A stretch of DNA of 64,000 nt, from NCBI RefSeq assembly GCF_030167925.1, contig NZ_JASKUT010000001.1, forward strand, positions 1,736,001 to 1,800,000, in the 5' to 3' direction. Under the pieces are notes generated by a model. It had not been told where the DNA came from and searched no databases. It saw nothing but the letters and a program-made list of their open reading frames with translations. This stretch comes from Paenibacillus silviterrae. Its GTDB lineage: Bacteria; Bacillota; Bacilli; Paenibacillales; NBRC-103111. A program made the translations under genes and the position numbers. This document shows, piece by piece, positions 35,764 through 43,907 of the stretch; position 1 is the stretch's first letter, and each line of letters opens with the position of its first letter.

Positions 35764-36726
35764 TTATATCGTTTCTTTTGAAAATTTCTTTTTTTCTCGT
35801 TTGGCGATAGATAAATAATGCTTCAATTCCATCAACAGCTGCAGCAGTGCCGAACGTACCTCGAACTCCTCCCGTGTGGCCGGAAGCGCCGTTTGCTTGA
35901 ACCTGCTCTCCAATTGGAGCAGCAGCTGTTCGGCTCTGCCTGTGTAATAATCCACGAATACGTCCTTCGAAAGCTCCTCAAAAACATTCGCCAACAGCTC
36001 TCCGTGCGAAAGCGTCTGATAGACCTGAGCGACCAAAGGAATCATCCGGTCGACCGATTCCATTTGCTGTTTGCGCATACTTATGTAGGTAGACCAGGAA
36101 TCGGTTTCCCCGAACCACAGCGTGTTTTCGTTTGAACGTTGGGCGGCTTTCCAACCGTCCTCCAAAAGGTCATGTGCGAGCAGCAGCTCGTTTCCGTCCC
36201 AGATGTGCGCCGTATTCCTTAGATGTCCCGCAATCTCCGTGAAAATTCGTGAAAAGCAGTATTCCAACCGCTCCTTCAGCCCGGCGAGACGCTTGTCCTC
36301 CTTAGGCATATAGCTAATATTAATCAGCGTTGCCGTACCGAGACCTACCAGGAGCAGGCAAACCTCATTCAGGATCAGATGAGGATCCACGCTTTCCGCG
36401 GCGAACAGATGAAACATGACTACCGAGCCGGTAACCGCGCCCTCCCTTAACTCCAAACGACTCAGGATGGGAAATAAAATTAGAAGAAAGAGCCCGATGA
36501 CCCACACCTGAAACCCGAACACGTAAAATAATAATGCGGCTATCAGCAAGCCTAGAATTGAAGCCGCTAAGCGCTGAAGCGAGGTGCGTAAGCCTCTTCG
36601 TTTCGTCACGTCCACACCCAGGATTGCCAGGAGACCGGAGGAGAGCGGCGAATGAAGACCCAATGCTTGTGAAATGAGAATGGATATAACGACAGCCAGT
36701 GCCGTTTTGATGACTCGGAAGCCCAT
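35764..36726 (-). CDS. YqjA-like aromatic acid exporter family membrane protein
   Basis: 320 residues. The first ~140 form four or more membrane helices (VIKTALAVVISILISQALGL, LLIAALLFYVFGFQVWVIGLFLLILF, ILNEVCLLLVGLGTATLINI) and belong to the ArAE_1 (DUF939) family. The rest is a soluble helical cytosolic domain. Length and layout match B. subtilis YqjA. The substrate is not known; family members export aromatic carboxylates in other bacteria. The ATG at 36726 follows AAGGGGG by 6 bases, and the longer open frame upstream (to 36858) has no membrane character. Confidence 0.85.
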   Translation of the reverse strand: MGFRVIKTALAVVISILISQALGLHSPLSSGLLAILGVDVTKRRGLRTSLQRLAASILGLLIAALLFYVFGFQVWVIGLFLLILFPILSRLELREGAVTGSVVMFHLFAAESVDPHLILNEVCLLLVGLGTATLINISYMPKEDKRLAGLKERLEYCFSRIFTEIAGHLRNTAHIWDGNELLLAHDLLEDGWKAAQRSNENTLWFGETDSWSTYISMRKQQMESVDRMIPLVAQVYQTLSHGELLANVFEELSKDVFVDYYTGRAEQLLLQLESRFKQTALPATREEFEVRSALLQLLMELKHYLSIAKREKKKFSKETI

Positions 36727-36858
36727 AGATGTCCCCCTTGCTGAGGCAAGTACGTAAAATAAGGTAAGTATATTGTACCTATTGTAATCAGAATTGCTTC
36801 TTAACGCTATAGTTTGTGGAGTATGTTGCTCTATCGTCCTGCCTTCCTTTTTAACCAC

Positions 36859-36877
36859 TATCCCCTTTGATCAGGAA
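36859..36877 (+). repeat. Locus-specific motif, copy A (forward)
   Basis: TATCCCCTTTGATCAGGAA. Outermost left copy of a motif found four times around the transposase-like gene at 37108-37998. The region 36727-37107 holds no other gene. Downstream of this copy, CAGGAAGA and TCTTCCTG, and TATCCCC and GGGGATA, form two overlapping inverted repeats. Confidence 0.7.
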
Positions 36878-36988
36878 GATTAGCCGGGGGGATATGCCGA
36901 AAGTTGCCCGTCTTCCTGCTGTTTACTGCACGGCCTGTCAGTTATCTTGTGGGTATTTCATTACAACTCAGTATTCCGTGAAGGGGTC

Positions 36989-37007
36989 TATCCCCTCTAT
37001 TCAGGAA
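36989..37007 (+). repeat. Locus-specific motif, copy B (forward)
   Basis: TATCCCCTCTATTCAGGAA, 16 of 19 identical to copy A and 130 bp from it. It forms the right arm of a stem-loop (ATTCC/GGAAT, TGAA/TTCA, GGGG/CCCC; 36973-37008) that ends about 30 bases upstream of the promoter. Confidence 0.7.
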
Positions 37008-37038
37008 TGAAAAATATTTTGAATTTGGAACATTTCTC

Positions 37039-37067
37039 TTGTAATAGGAACATATGTTCTGTATAAT
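37039..37067 (+). promoter_or_regulatory. SigA-type promoter with LexA (SOS) box in the spacer
   Basis: -35 TTGTAA (37039-37044), exactly 17 bases, -10 TATAAT (37062-37067). The spacer holds the perfect 12-bp palindrome GAACATATGTTC (37048-37059), which matches the Gram-positive LexA/DinR operator core GAAC-N4-GTTC. LexA bound here would block the promoter. The start codon of the transposase-like gene is 41 bases downstream. Confidence 0.8.
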
Positions 37068-37107
37068 ATAAGTTAATTGAAACATTAGCAACGGGAGCGG
37101 ATTCGAT

Positions 37108-37998
37108 ATGAAGCAAGAGCAAACCGAAAACCTTCAGCAGCTTCTTGAACATTTTGAAAATACGACTTCCAGCTCGGAGCTTTTATTTCAGCTCAAATGG
37201 CCCGGGGGGTTCGTCTGTCCCCGCTGCGATCATCGATACGCTTATACCATCTCCACCAGAAAGCATCCGCTCTTTGAATGCGCACACTGCAAATATCAAG
37301 CCTCCCTTACCGTAAATACGATTTTTGAAGGCAGTTCAACGGACTTATCCAAATGGTTTGTTGCTTTATATTTATTTTCGACCGATGAAGGTACTACCGC
37401 CGTTCGACTTCAGCGTACTATTCATGTTACTTACAAGACAGCTTGGTTAATGCTTCACAAAATACGTTTTGCTGCAGGCCATAAGGATGCTCAACAACTA
37501 TTGTCCGGTGTTGTGCGTATAGGCGCTGCCTTCTATGGGCGTTCGTTCCATTCTTCCTACGAAGGACATCCCGAGGAGCACCCTATTCTCATCGGAAGCG
37601 GCACTTCATCACAATCTCCTCATGAGCCTGGCTATATCAAAATGCGGGTAGTATCCAAAGAACATATGCATCACCGCAGAATTCTCCGTTCAGGCACTCA
37701 CGCCTTTTTGAAAAAAGAAGTCGCTCCCGCTACAGAGGAAATTCGTACGGTCACCGAGCGCTACAGCGAGCACCGATTTGTCCATCTGATCAAACACGTC
37801 CTTCACGCAAGCAAGTGGATCAACCGAACCTTTCATGGTCTCGGGCGCAAGCATCTGCAAGCTTATTTAAACGAGTTCTGCTATCGCCTTAACTTCGAGA
37901 ACACTTCAACTCAAGAGGAAAGCCTGATGAGTAATTTGCTGCGCTTATGCTTTCATTCCCCTAGGATTACCTATGCTTGCCTGACAAAGCGAAGCTAG
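37108..37998 (+). CDS. IS1595-type transposase-like protein lacking catalytic residues
   Basis: 296 residues, intact frame, clear RBS (GGGAG, 10 bases). The N-terminal zinc ribbon is complete (Cys37-x2-Cys40, Cys58-x2-Cys61), followed by the helical segment VTYKTAWLMLHKIR of IS1595/ISXO2 transposases and the C-terminal signature TFHGLGRKHLQAYLNEFCYRLN. But the catalytic positions are changed. The usual V-E-V-D-E-T-Y reads V-R-I-G-A-A-F (Asp to Gly139), T-D-G reads R-S-G (Asp to Ser195), and the S-N-x-K segment reads as H-A-S-K-W (Asn to His233). It cannot be an ordinary active transposase. An SOS-type promoter and flanking repeats suggest a kept, DNA-binding role; this is inferred. Confidence 0.82.
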   Translation: MKQEQTENLQQLLEHFENTTSSSELLFQLKWPGGFVCPRCDHRYAYTISTRKHPLFECAHCKYQASLTVNTIFEGSSTDLSKWFVALYLFSTDEGTTAVRLQRTIHVTYKTAWLMLHKIRFAAGHKDAQQLLSGVVRIGAAFYGRSFHSSYEGHPEEHPILIGSGTSSQSPHEPGYIKMRVVSKEHMHHRRILRSGTHAFLKKEVAPATEEIRTVTERYSEHRFVHLIKHVLHASKWINRTFHGLGRKHLQAYLNEFCYRLNFENTSTQEESLMSNLLRLCFHSPRITYACLTKRS

Positions 37999-38168
37999 AG
38001 GTTATCCTCTCTGCCATGCCATCGCGTGATTGGTCTAGAGATAGTTTCCTCATTCACCTAAACATCATTTTATGGTAAGAAGCTTTTGTTGTTTCCATCC
38101 TTCGCACAGCAGCGATCATTCCTGAACAATGGGGATGAGACCCATTCACCGTCGTCTTAGCTAAACGT

Positions 38169-38188
38169 TTCCCTGAAGCAAAGGGATA
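38169..38188 (-). repeat. Locus-specific motif, copy D (inverted, diverged)
   Basis: Minus strand reads TATCCCTTTGCTTCAGGGAA, the same motif with one base missing in the C run and two added in the right half. It is the weakest of the four copies. Confidence 0.45.
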
Positions 38189-38272
38189 ATAAGACAGACT
38201 TCCGAGAGTCCAGTAGGTGGGGGTTTGGGGCCAACAGCAGCAAAAAAGCAACCCAGTCTGCGGTCATATTCT

Positions 38273-38291
38273 ATCCTGATAAAAGGGGATA
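38273..38291 (-). repeat. Locus-specific motif, copy C (inverted)
   Basis: Minus strand reads TATCCCCTTTTATCAGGAT, 17 of 19 identical to copy A, in opposite orientation. It lies inside a larger hairpin whose outer arms are CGGTCAT (38261-38267) and ATGACCG (38292-38298). Confidence 0.7.
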
Positions 38292-38349
38292 ATGACCGGA
38301 AGGGAAGCTCAGACCCACAAAGCTTTCGTGCCATCCATTTCTTTACATA

Positions 38350-38372
38350 CAAAAAGGCCTCCAATGAGGCCT
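38350..38372 (-). terminator. Terminator of the fad operon
   Basis: Minus-strand AGGCCTC/GAGGCCT stem, ATTG loop, then TTTTTGT. It lies 17 bases after the SCP2 gene stop. Confidence 0.9.
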
Positions 38373-38389
38373 GCAAATCAGCTCACAGC

Positions 38390-38713
38390 TTACCTTTTAT
38401 ACTGCTTTAGCACCTCCTGAAGCTTCATGGCAAGGCTTAAATTACCGCCGATTTTGAGCGAACCGGATAGGAAGGCTTTCATTGCGTTAAGCTCGTTGTT
38501 TAGCAGCTTCATAAGATTGGCCGTCGTCAAGGTCAAAGTGCAATCCGCCAAATACGGCGTGCCCTCCATCACTTCCACTGTGCCCGATCGAAAACGTACC
38601 TGTAATATTTCCGCATCCAGCTCCAGCTGGTAAACGGACTGCAGCGGACGAATCGGATCGGGATTCTCATTCATTCGATCGGCAAGCTGCTGTAATCGCT
38701 CCTTCACGTCCAT
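38390..38713 (-). CDS. SCP2 sterol-carrier-domain protein
   Basis: 107 residues, a stand-alone SCP2 domain (VYQLELDAEILQVRFRSGTVEV, DCTLTLTTANLMKLLNNELNAMKAFLSGSLKIGGNLSLAMKL). Such domains bind acyl-CoA or other lipids in a hydrophobic tunnel. It is the last gene of the leftward fatty-acid degradation operon, 3 bases after the thioesterase gene, so handling of acyl-CoA intermediates is the likely role. No membrane segment or signal peptide. Confidence 0.85.
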   Translation of the reverse strand: MDVKERLQQLADRMNENPDPIRPLQSVYQLELDAEILQVRFRSGTVEVMEGTPYLADCTLTLTTANLMKLLNNELNAMKAFLSGSLKIGGNLSLAMKLQEVLKQYKR

Positions 38714-38716
38714 CTT

Positions 38717-39142
38717 CTACACTCCCTTCTGAGGTGGGATCACCCGAAATGTACCCGTACCGAACGCACAACGCTTCCCTTCTTCGTCATACACAAAGCC
38801 TTGCGCCGTGATGAGCTTGCGGGAGCTGTGAATGAGCCCGGCCGTCACCTTCAAGGCTCCTTTGTCCGCAGGGGCCAAGTAGTGGATGTTGAGGTTGGTT
38901 GTCACTACTCGATCTTCAGGCCTCGCAATCATTGCGGCAAGACCCATAGTAGAGTCGAGCAATGCGGCATGCACGCCTCCATGCAATATCCCCAAGTGAT
39001 TCAGGTGATGCTTTCGAAGCTCCACCCGGATGATGATTTCCTCGGGGGATACGGTTACAATCTCAGCCCCGATATGCTCCCAAAACGTTCCTTGGGCCGA
39101 TTTTTTTAATTTCTGGAGAAAATCGGAATTTACACTTTCCAT
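38717..39142 (-). CDS. PaaI-type hotdog-fold acyl-CoA thioesterase
   Basis: 141 residues in the chosen frame. The PaaI signature is HLGILHGGVHAALLDSTMGLA, holding the helix N-terminus and acidic catalytic residue (Asp in LLDST), and VTTNLNIHYLAPADKGALKV follows. Such enzymes release CoA from acyl- or aryl-CoA; here, in a beta-oxidation operon, freeing CoA from stalled acyl-CoA is the natural reading. The ATG at 39142 lies 9 bases after GGAGG; two earlier in-frame starts are worse placed. Confidence 0.87.
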   Translation of the reverse strand: MESVNSDFLQKLKKSAQGTFWEHIGAEIVTVSPEEIIIRVELRKHHLNHLGILHGGVHAALLDSTMGLAAMIARPEDRVVTTNLNIHYLAPADKGALKVTAGLIHSSRKLITAQGFVYDEEGKRCAFGTGTFRVIPPQKGV

Positions 39143-39196
39143 AAGCATGGTCCTCCAGGATTCGTTTGCCCTATCCAATCCTAACCGTTCCGTTTG

Positions 39197-40870
39197 TTAT
39201 TCCTGCTGCTCGGTTTCCTCCTCCAGCAGCTTTCTGCGCAGGATCTTGCCAACGATCGTCTTCGGAAGACTTTCCCGGAATTCAAATAGCTTTGGCACCT
39301 TGTAGGCGGCCAATCTATCCTTGCACCAGGCCTGTAGCTCGGCGCCGTCGGCTTCCGAACCTTTTTTCAATACAATGTAGGCTTTGACGGTTTCCCCTCG
39401 ATACGGGTCGGCTACTCCCGCCACCACCGCTTCAACGACATCAGGGTGCTCATACAGCACCTCTTCCACTTCTCTAGGATAGATGTTATAGCCTCCTGCT
39501 ATGATGAGGTCCTTCCGCCGATCCAGGATGTAGAAGAAGCCCTCTTCGTCCATTCGCGCCATGTCGCCGGTATAAAGCCAGCCGTCCTTTAGCACCTTGG
39601 CGGTTTCCTCCGGCCGCTTCCAGTACCCCTTCATGATCTGGGGTCCGCGCACCGTCAGCTCTCCGATCTCGCCAACCGGCAGCTCCTTTCCCGTCTCGAT
39701 GTCGACGACACGGCACTCCGTATCCGGGAAGGGAATCCCGATGGAGCCGACCTTTCGTTTTTCCCAAATGTTGTTCGCATGAGTTACGGGAGAAGCTTCG
39801 GTCAGTCCATACCCTTCAATAAGCTTCCCTCCAGTTGCCTTCTCAAAGGACTCCTGCACCTCATAGGGAAGCGAAGCCGCACCGCTGATGCAAAAATCGA
39901 TGGACGACAAATCGAATTGCTTAATCTTAGGGTGCTGGAGCAGGGAAATGTACATGGTCGGAGCACCGGGGAAGATGGTGGGCTGCTCCTGATGAATCGC
40001 CTCAAGCACTTGAGTAGGCTCGAACCGAGGAATGAGCAGCAGGGTTCCGGCCAAGTACACGGATTGATTCAAGAGCACCGTTAAGCCGAACACATGGAAA
40101 AAAGGGAGCGCCGCCAAGTATCGTTCATAAGCAACCTGGGACCGATAGGCCCATAAGCGGCTTTGGATGGTATTCGCTATCAGATTATAGTGAGTCAGCA
40201 TGACACCCTTAGCTACACCTGTGGTTCCTCCTGTATATTGAATAAGGGCCAGATCTTGCTCCGCATTGACTACAGCTAGAGTCGGTGTTGTGTCAGCCTG
40301 ATGCAGCAGCTTCATAAAGGACAGCACCTGTTCACTGTACAAAACCTTTCGTTTCAGGCCGTCCTTTTTGGCTTTGATCGGATAGAGGATGTTTTTCGGA
40401 AATGGGAGGTAATCTTTGATGGAGGTAACGACCGTATATTGGACTCCGGTTGCAGGGACCGCTTTCATGACCCGGCTAAACAAAATGTCCAGAGTAACGA
40501 GCAGCTTTGCTCCGGAGTCATTAAGCTGATATTCCAGCTCGCGCGGCATATATAAGGGATTAGTCATTACAACGATGCCGCCCATGAGCAAGGTGCCGAA
40601 ATAAGCGATAACGGCCTGGGGACAATTGGGCAGCATGATCGCGACCCTGTCCCCTTGGCGAAGGCCCAATCGGGTTAATGCATTGGCAAATCGATAGGCT
40701 GCGTTCAGCAGCTGGCGATACGTAATGTTTTTGCCTAAGAAATGGAGTGCGGTATGACCCGGGTATAAGGAAGAGGTCTGAATAAGAAAAGATGCCAAAT
40801 TATGCTTCGGGTATGGGTAGGTCGCAGGCACTTCGACTGGGTAATGTCGTAGCCATGGCTTGGTTGACAT
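39197..40870 (-). CDS. lcfA: Long-chain fatty-acid-CoA ligase
   Basis: Activates fatty acids to acyl-CoA with ATP, at the inner membrane face. 557 residues, ANL superfamily. The P-loop-like A3 motif YTGGTTGVAKGVMLTH, A5 motif GYGLTEASPV, A7 WLYTGDMARMDEEG, A8 DRRKDLIIAGGYNIYPREVEE and the A10 Lys in PKTIVGKILRR are all present. The GTG three codons upstream abuts the AAGGGG site, so the ATG 8 bases after it is used. It follows fadE by 33 bases in the same operon. In B. subtilis the lcfA operon is under FadR, which fits the local fadR. Confidence 0.95.
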   Translation of the reverse strand: MSTKPWLRHYPVEVPATYPYPKHNLASFLIQTSSLYPGHTALHFLGKNITYRQLLNAAYRFANALTRLGLRQGDRVAIMLPNCPQAVIAYFGTLLMGGIVVMTNPLYMPRELEYQLNDSGAKLLVTLDILFSRVMKAVPATGVQYTVVTSIKDYLPFPKNILYPIKAKKDGLKRKVLYSEQVLSFMKLLHQADTTPTLAVVNAEQDLALIQYTGGTTGVAKGVMLTHYNLIANTIQSRLWAYRSQVAYERYLAALPFFHVFGLTVLLNQSVYLAGTLLLIPRFEPTQVLEAIHQEQPTIFPGAPTMYISLLQHPKIKQFDLSSIDFCISGAASLPYEVQESFEKATGGKLIEGYGLTEASPVTHANNIWEKRKVGSIGIPFPDTECRVVDIETGKELPVGEIGELTVRGPQIMKGYWKRPEETAKVLKDGWLYTGDMARMDEEGFFYILDRRKDLIIAGGYNIYPREVEEVLYEHPDVVEAVVAGVADPYRGETVKAYIVLKKGSEADGAELQAWCKDRLAAYKVPKLFEFRESLPKTIVGKILRRKLLEEETEQQE

Positions 40871-40903
40871 ATCTACCACCCCTTATGATGTTCATGCTGA
40901 TAA

Positions 40904-42673
40904 TCACACGGTATATTGCTCTGTTTCAATGACACGTGCGGCAATTCTTCGTTTCAAAGAAAGGGTATTTACCGGGGATTTGCGTGCGAGCTTCTTCAGA
41001 ATGGAGAGCTGCGTTCGCAGCATATCTCCTTCCTCCATCGCCGCCAAAGATTCCTTCGCCAGCCCTTCGATACGGTCAAACGTCTCCTGAACGAACACGA
41101 TCGTCATCTCGATCGCATTACGGGACTTCTCCTCCCCGCGCTTGTCGATCAGCTTCTTCGTGCGAAGCAGCGCGCTTTCCATCGCATAGACACCGATCAT
41201 CATATCAGCTAAATGACTTAGCAGCTCCTGTTCCTGCTCCAGCTTCAGCTGATATTTTTGGACGGCTTGTGCGCCGATCATCAGGAATATTTTTTTGGCC
41301 ATCCCTATCAGATGGGCTTCTTGCTCCAGAGCACCCTCGAATCCTTGGGCCGGAACAAGCGACAAGAGATCGGACTGAAGCGCCATAGCCTTCTGCATCA
41401 GCGGCAGCTCTCCTTTCATGGCCCGCTTGATGAGCGTCCCAGGGATCAGCAGCCGGTTGATTTCATTCGTCCCTTCGAAAATGCGATTGATTCTGGAGTC
41501 GCGATAGATTCGTTCGATACGGTACTCCTGGATAAAACCGTAGCCTCCGTGAATCTGCACGCCTTCGTCCGCTACAAAATCGAGCGTTTCCGACCCAAAC
41601 ACTTTGTTGATGGAGCATTCCAACGCATATTCGGCAATCGCCTTGGCGGATTGGGTTCCGACATTCGGGCTGGCATAATCGACCTCTGCCAATCCTTCCT
41701 CGAACAATCCGGCTGTACGGTACACCATGCTCTCCAGCACGTAGGTGCGAAGGTTCATTTCAGCCAGCTTTTTGCCGATCAGGGGGAAGGAGGAGATTTT
41801 TCGTCCGAATTGGGTTCTCTGATTCGCATACACCGCAGAGTAGCCGATCGAATCCTTGGCTGCCCCGAGACAACCTGCCGCGAGCTTGAAGCGCCCTATG
41901 TTCAGGATGTTAAAGGCGATCAGGTGGCCCTTGCCAACCTCCCACAGCAGATTGCCGACAGGCACCTTCACATCCTCGAGAATGAGCGGGCGGGTGGAAG
42001 AGCCCTTGATGCCCATCTTCTTCTCCTCCGGTCCGACACTCACGCCTTCCATGGTCCGCTCCACAATAAAGGTGCTGAAATCCGTCCCATTCACCTTGGC
42101 ATATACGATGAACACGTCGGCAAAGCCCGCATTCGTGATGTACTGCTTGGTGCCGTTCAATATATAGTATTCACCATCCTCGGATAAGGTGGCAGTTGTT
42201 TTGGCTCCAAGCGCATCCGATCCGGAAGAAGGCTCCGTCAGGCAGTATGCGGCAATCTTCTCCCCTGTAGCAAGCTGAGGCAGGTATTTGTTCTTCTGCG
42301 CCTCCGAGCCGAAGTATACGATCGGAAGGGTGCCGATACCTACATGCGCTCCTATGGACAGTGCGAAAGAGGAAGCTTTGGTGAGCTTTTCTCCTATGAG
42401 GGTGGAGCTGATTTTGTCCAGGCCGATTCCTCCGTACGCTTCCGGGACATCCGCTCCCAGCAGTCCAAGCTCCCCTGCTTTGCGCAGCAGTGTAACGGTA
42501 AGCTCGTAGTTCAGCTTCTCGAGCTCCTCGTCATGCGGAGCTACATCGCCGGCCACAAAGTCCTCCGTCGTTTGGGCGATCATTCGATGCTCTTCGGTAA
42601 AATCCTCCGGGGTCACGATCCGGTTATGATCGATATCGTCGATAATAAAGCTTCCGCCGATGGTTTTCTCCAT
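40904..42673 (-). CDS. fadE: Acyl-CoA dehydrogenase
   Basis: FAD enzyme of the first beta-oxidation step; passes electrons to EtfBA. 589 residues, close to B. subtilis FadE/YusJ (594). Motifs: YCLTEPSSGSDALGAKT (FAD binding), NIGRFKLAAGCLGAAKDS and RTQFGRKISSFPLIG. The catalytic Glu region is YRDSRINRIFEGTNEINRLLI. The extra C-terminal helical domain (~170 residues) is typical of this longer group. The ATG at 42673 is preceded by GGGAGAG; an ATG 8 codons upstream is possible. Same-strand neighbours lie within 40 bases. Confidence 0.94.
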   Translation of the reverse strand: MEKTIGGSFIIDDIDHNRIVTPEDFTEEHRMIAQTTEDFVAGDVAPHDEELEKLNYELTVTLLRKAGELGLLGADVPEAYGGIGLDKISSTLIGEKLTKASSFALSIGAHVGIGTLPIVYFGSEAQKNKYLPQLATGEKIAAYCLTEPSSGSDALGAKTTATLSEDGEYYILNGTKQYITNAGFADVFIVYAKVNGTDFSTFIVERTMEGVSVGPEEKKMGIKGSSTRPLILEDVKVPVGNLLWEVGKGHLIAFNILNIGRFKLAAGCLGAAKDSIGYSAVYANQRTQFGRKISSFPLIGKKLAEMNLRTYVLESMVYRTAGLFEEGLAEVDYASPNVGTQSAKAIAEYALECSINKVFGSETLDFVADEGVQIHGGYGFIQEYRIERIYRDSRINRIFEGTNEINRLLIPGTLIKRAMKGELPLMQKAMALQSDLLSLVPAQGFEGALEQEAHLIGMAKKIFLMIGAQAVQKYQLKLEQEQELLSHLADMMIGVYAMESALLRTKKLIDKRGEEKSRNAIEMTIVFVQETFDRIEGLAKESLAAMEEGDMLRTQLSILKKLARKSPVNTLSLKRRIAARVIETEQYTV

Positions 42674-42699
42674 TCGCTCATCTCTCCCTTGCTCCAAGT

Positions 42700-43881
42700 T
42701 TACGGATGCACCTCAAATACCCCTGCTGCCCCCATTCCGCCTCCGATGCACATCGAGACGACTCCGATGCCGCCTCCCCGCCTCCGCAGCTCATGCAGCA
42801 GCGTCGCTGTAAGCTTCGTTCCCGTGCAGCCCAGCGGATGACCGAGCGCAATGGCGCCCCCGTTCACATTCACCTTCTCCTCATCCAGCTTCAGCTCGCG
42901 GATGACCTGCAGGCATTGGGAAGCGAATGCCTCGTTAATCTCAAACAAATCCACGTCGTTTATCGTAAGACCGGCCATTCGCAGCGCCTTGGGTATCGCT
43001 TCAATCGGACCAACGCCCATAATTTCCGGCTCCACCCCGGTTAAGGCAAACGCTCGGAAAGTCGCTATCGGCCGCAGGCCGAGCGCCTCCGCGCGCTCTT
43101 TGCTCATGAGAACGGCGGCTGCCGCACCGTCGCTCATCTGCGATGCGTTGCCGGCGGTAACGGTGCCTCCCAGCTTGAAGGCAGGTTTCAGCTTCGCAAG
43201 CACCTCCGTCGTCGTATCAGCCCTGACGCCTTCGTCCGTATCGAAAAGGAACGACTTGGCCAGGACCTTACTGCCTTCTTCCACCTGCTTCCACTCGACC
43301 TGGAGGGGCACGATTTCGTCCTTAAATTTACCCTCGCGCAGCGCTGCTGCCGCTTTTTCGTGGGAGCGAGCGGCGAAACGGTCCTGCTCCTCCCGGCTCA
43401 CCCCGAAGCGCTCCGCCACATGCTCCGCAGTATGCCCCATGCCGATATATACCTCCGGCATCCGCTCCACAATCCTCGGATTCGGCGACAGCTTGAATCC
43501 GGTCATCGGCACGTGGCTCATGCTCTCCACCCCGCCGGCGATGACCACATCCGCTGCTCCCAGCATGATCCGTTCCGCCGCGAAGGCGATCGACTGGAGG
43601 CCGGATGAGCAGAACCGGTTGACGATGAGTGCCGGCACCGTCACCGGGAAGCCCGCATACAAGGACATGATGCGGGCAAAATTCAAGCCCTGCTCGCCTT
43701 CCGGCATGGCGCAGCCGATGATGATGTCCTCCACATCCTCCTTGCGCAGACCCGGCGTCCGCTCCACCACCGCCTCGAGGACCGCCTTGCCCATATCCTC
43801 CGCTCTCGTTTGGGCCAGGCTGCCCTTCTTGGCCTTGCCGACCGCCGTACGGGCAATCGATACGATGACAGCTTCTCTCAT
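42700..43881 (-). CDS. fadA: Acetyl-CoA acyltransferase (thiolase)
   Basis: Final thiolytic step of beta-oxidation, releasing acetyl-CoA. 393 residues after choosing the ATG that begins REAVIVSIART, 8-9 bases after GAGGTG; the open frame runs 32 codons further upstream into the end of fadN. The nucleophilic Cys is in NRFCSSGLQSIA (near residue 90). The thiolase signatures NVNGGAIALGHPLGCTGTK (His) and GVVSMCIGGGMGAA (second Cys) are intact. It matches B. subtilis FadA/YusK in length and operon position after FadN. Confidence 0.95.
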   Translation of the reverse strand: MREAVIVSIARTAVGKAKKGSLAQTRAEDMGKAVLEAVVERTPGLRKEDVEDIIIGCAMPEGEQGLNFARIMSLYAGFPVTVPALIVNRFCSSGLQSIAFAAERIMLGAADVVIAGGVESMSHVPMTGFKLSPNPRIVERMPEVYIGMGHTAEHVAERFGVSREEQDRFAARSHEKAAAALREGKFKDEIVPLQVEWKQVEEGSKVLAKSFLFDTDEGVRADTTTEVLAKLKPAFKLGGTVTAGNASQMSDGAAAAVLMSKERAEALGLRPIATFRAFALTGVEPEIMGVGPIEAIPKALRMAGLTINDVDLFEINEAFASQCLQVIRELKLDEEKVNVNGGAIALGHPLGCTGTKLTATLLHELRRRGGGIGVVSMCIGGGMGAAGVFEVHP

Positions 43882-43907
43882 TGGCTTTTTCACCTCTTCC
43901 GAGTTCA

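Larger units (their letters stand above)
37999..38349. other. Non-coding stretch downstream of the transposase-like gene
   Basis: About 350 bases with no supported gene. It contains motif copies D and C and their hairpins. Two overlapping minus-strand frames (38054-38251, 38161-38376) have no ribosome binding site or recognisable product; they may be remains of an old mobile element. Confidence 0.5.

Noticed and set aside
38054-38376. Two minus-strand small frames after the transposase-like gene
   Set aside because: No ribosome binding site, no recognised product, and they overlap each other and the motif hairpins. A decayed mobile-element end is possible but not shown.
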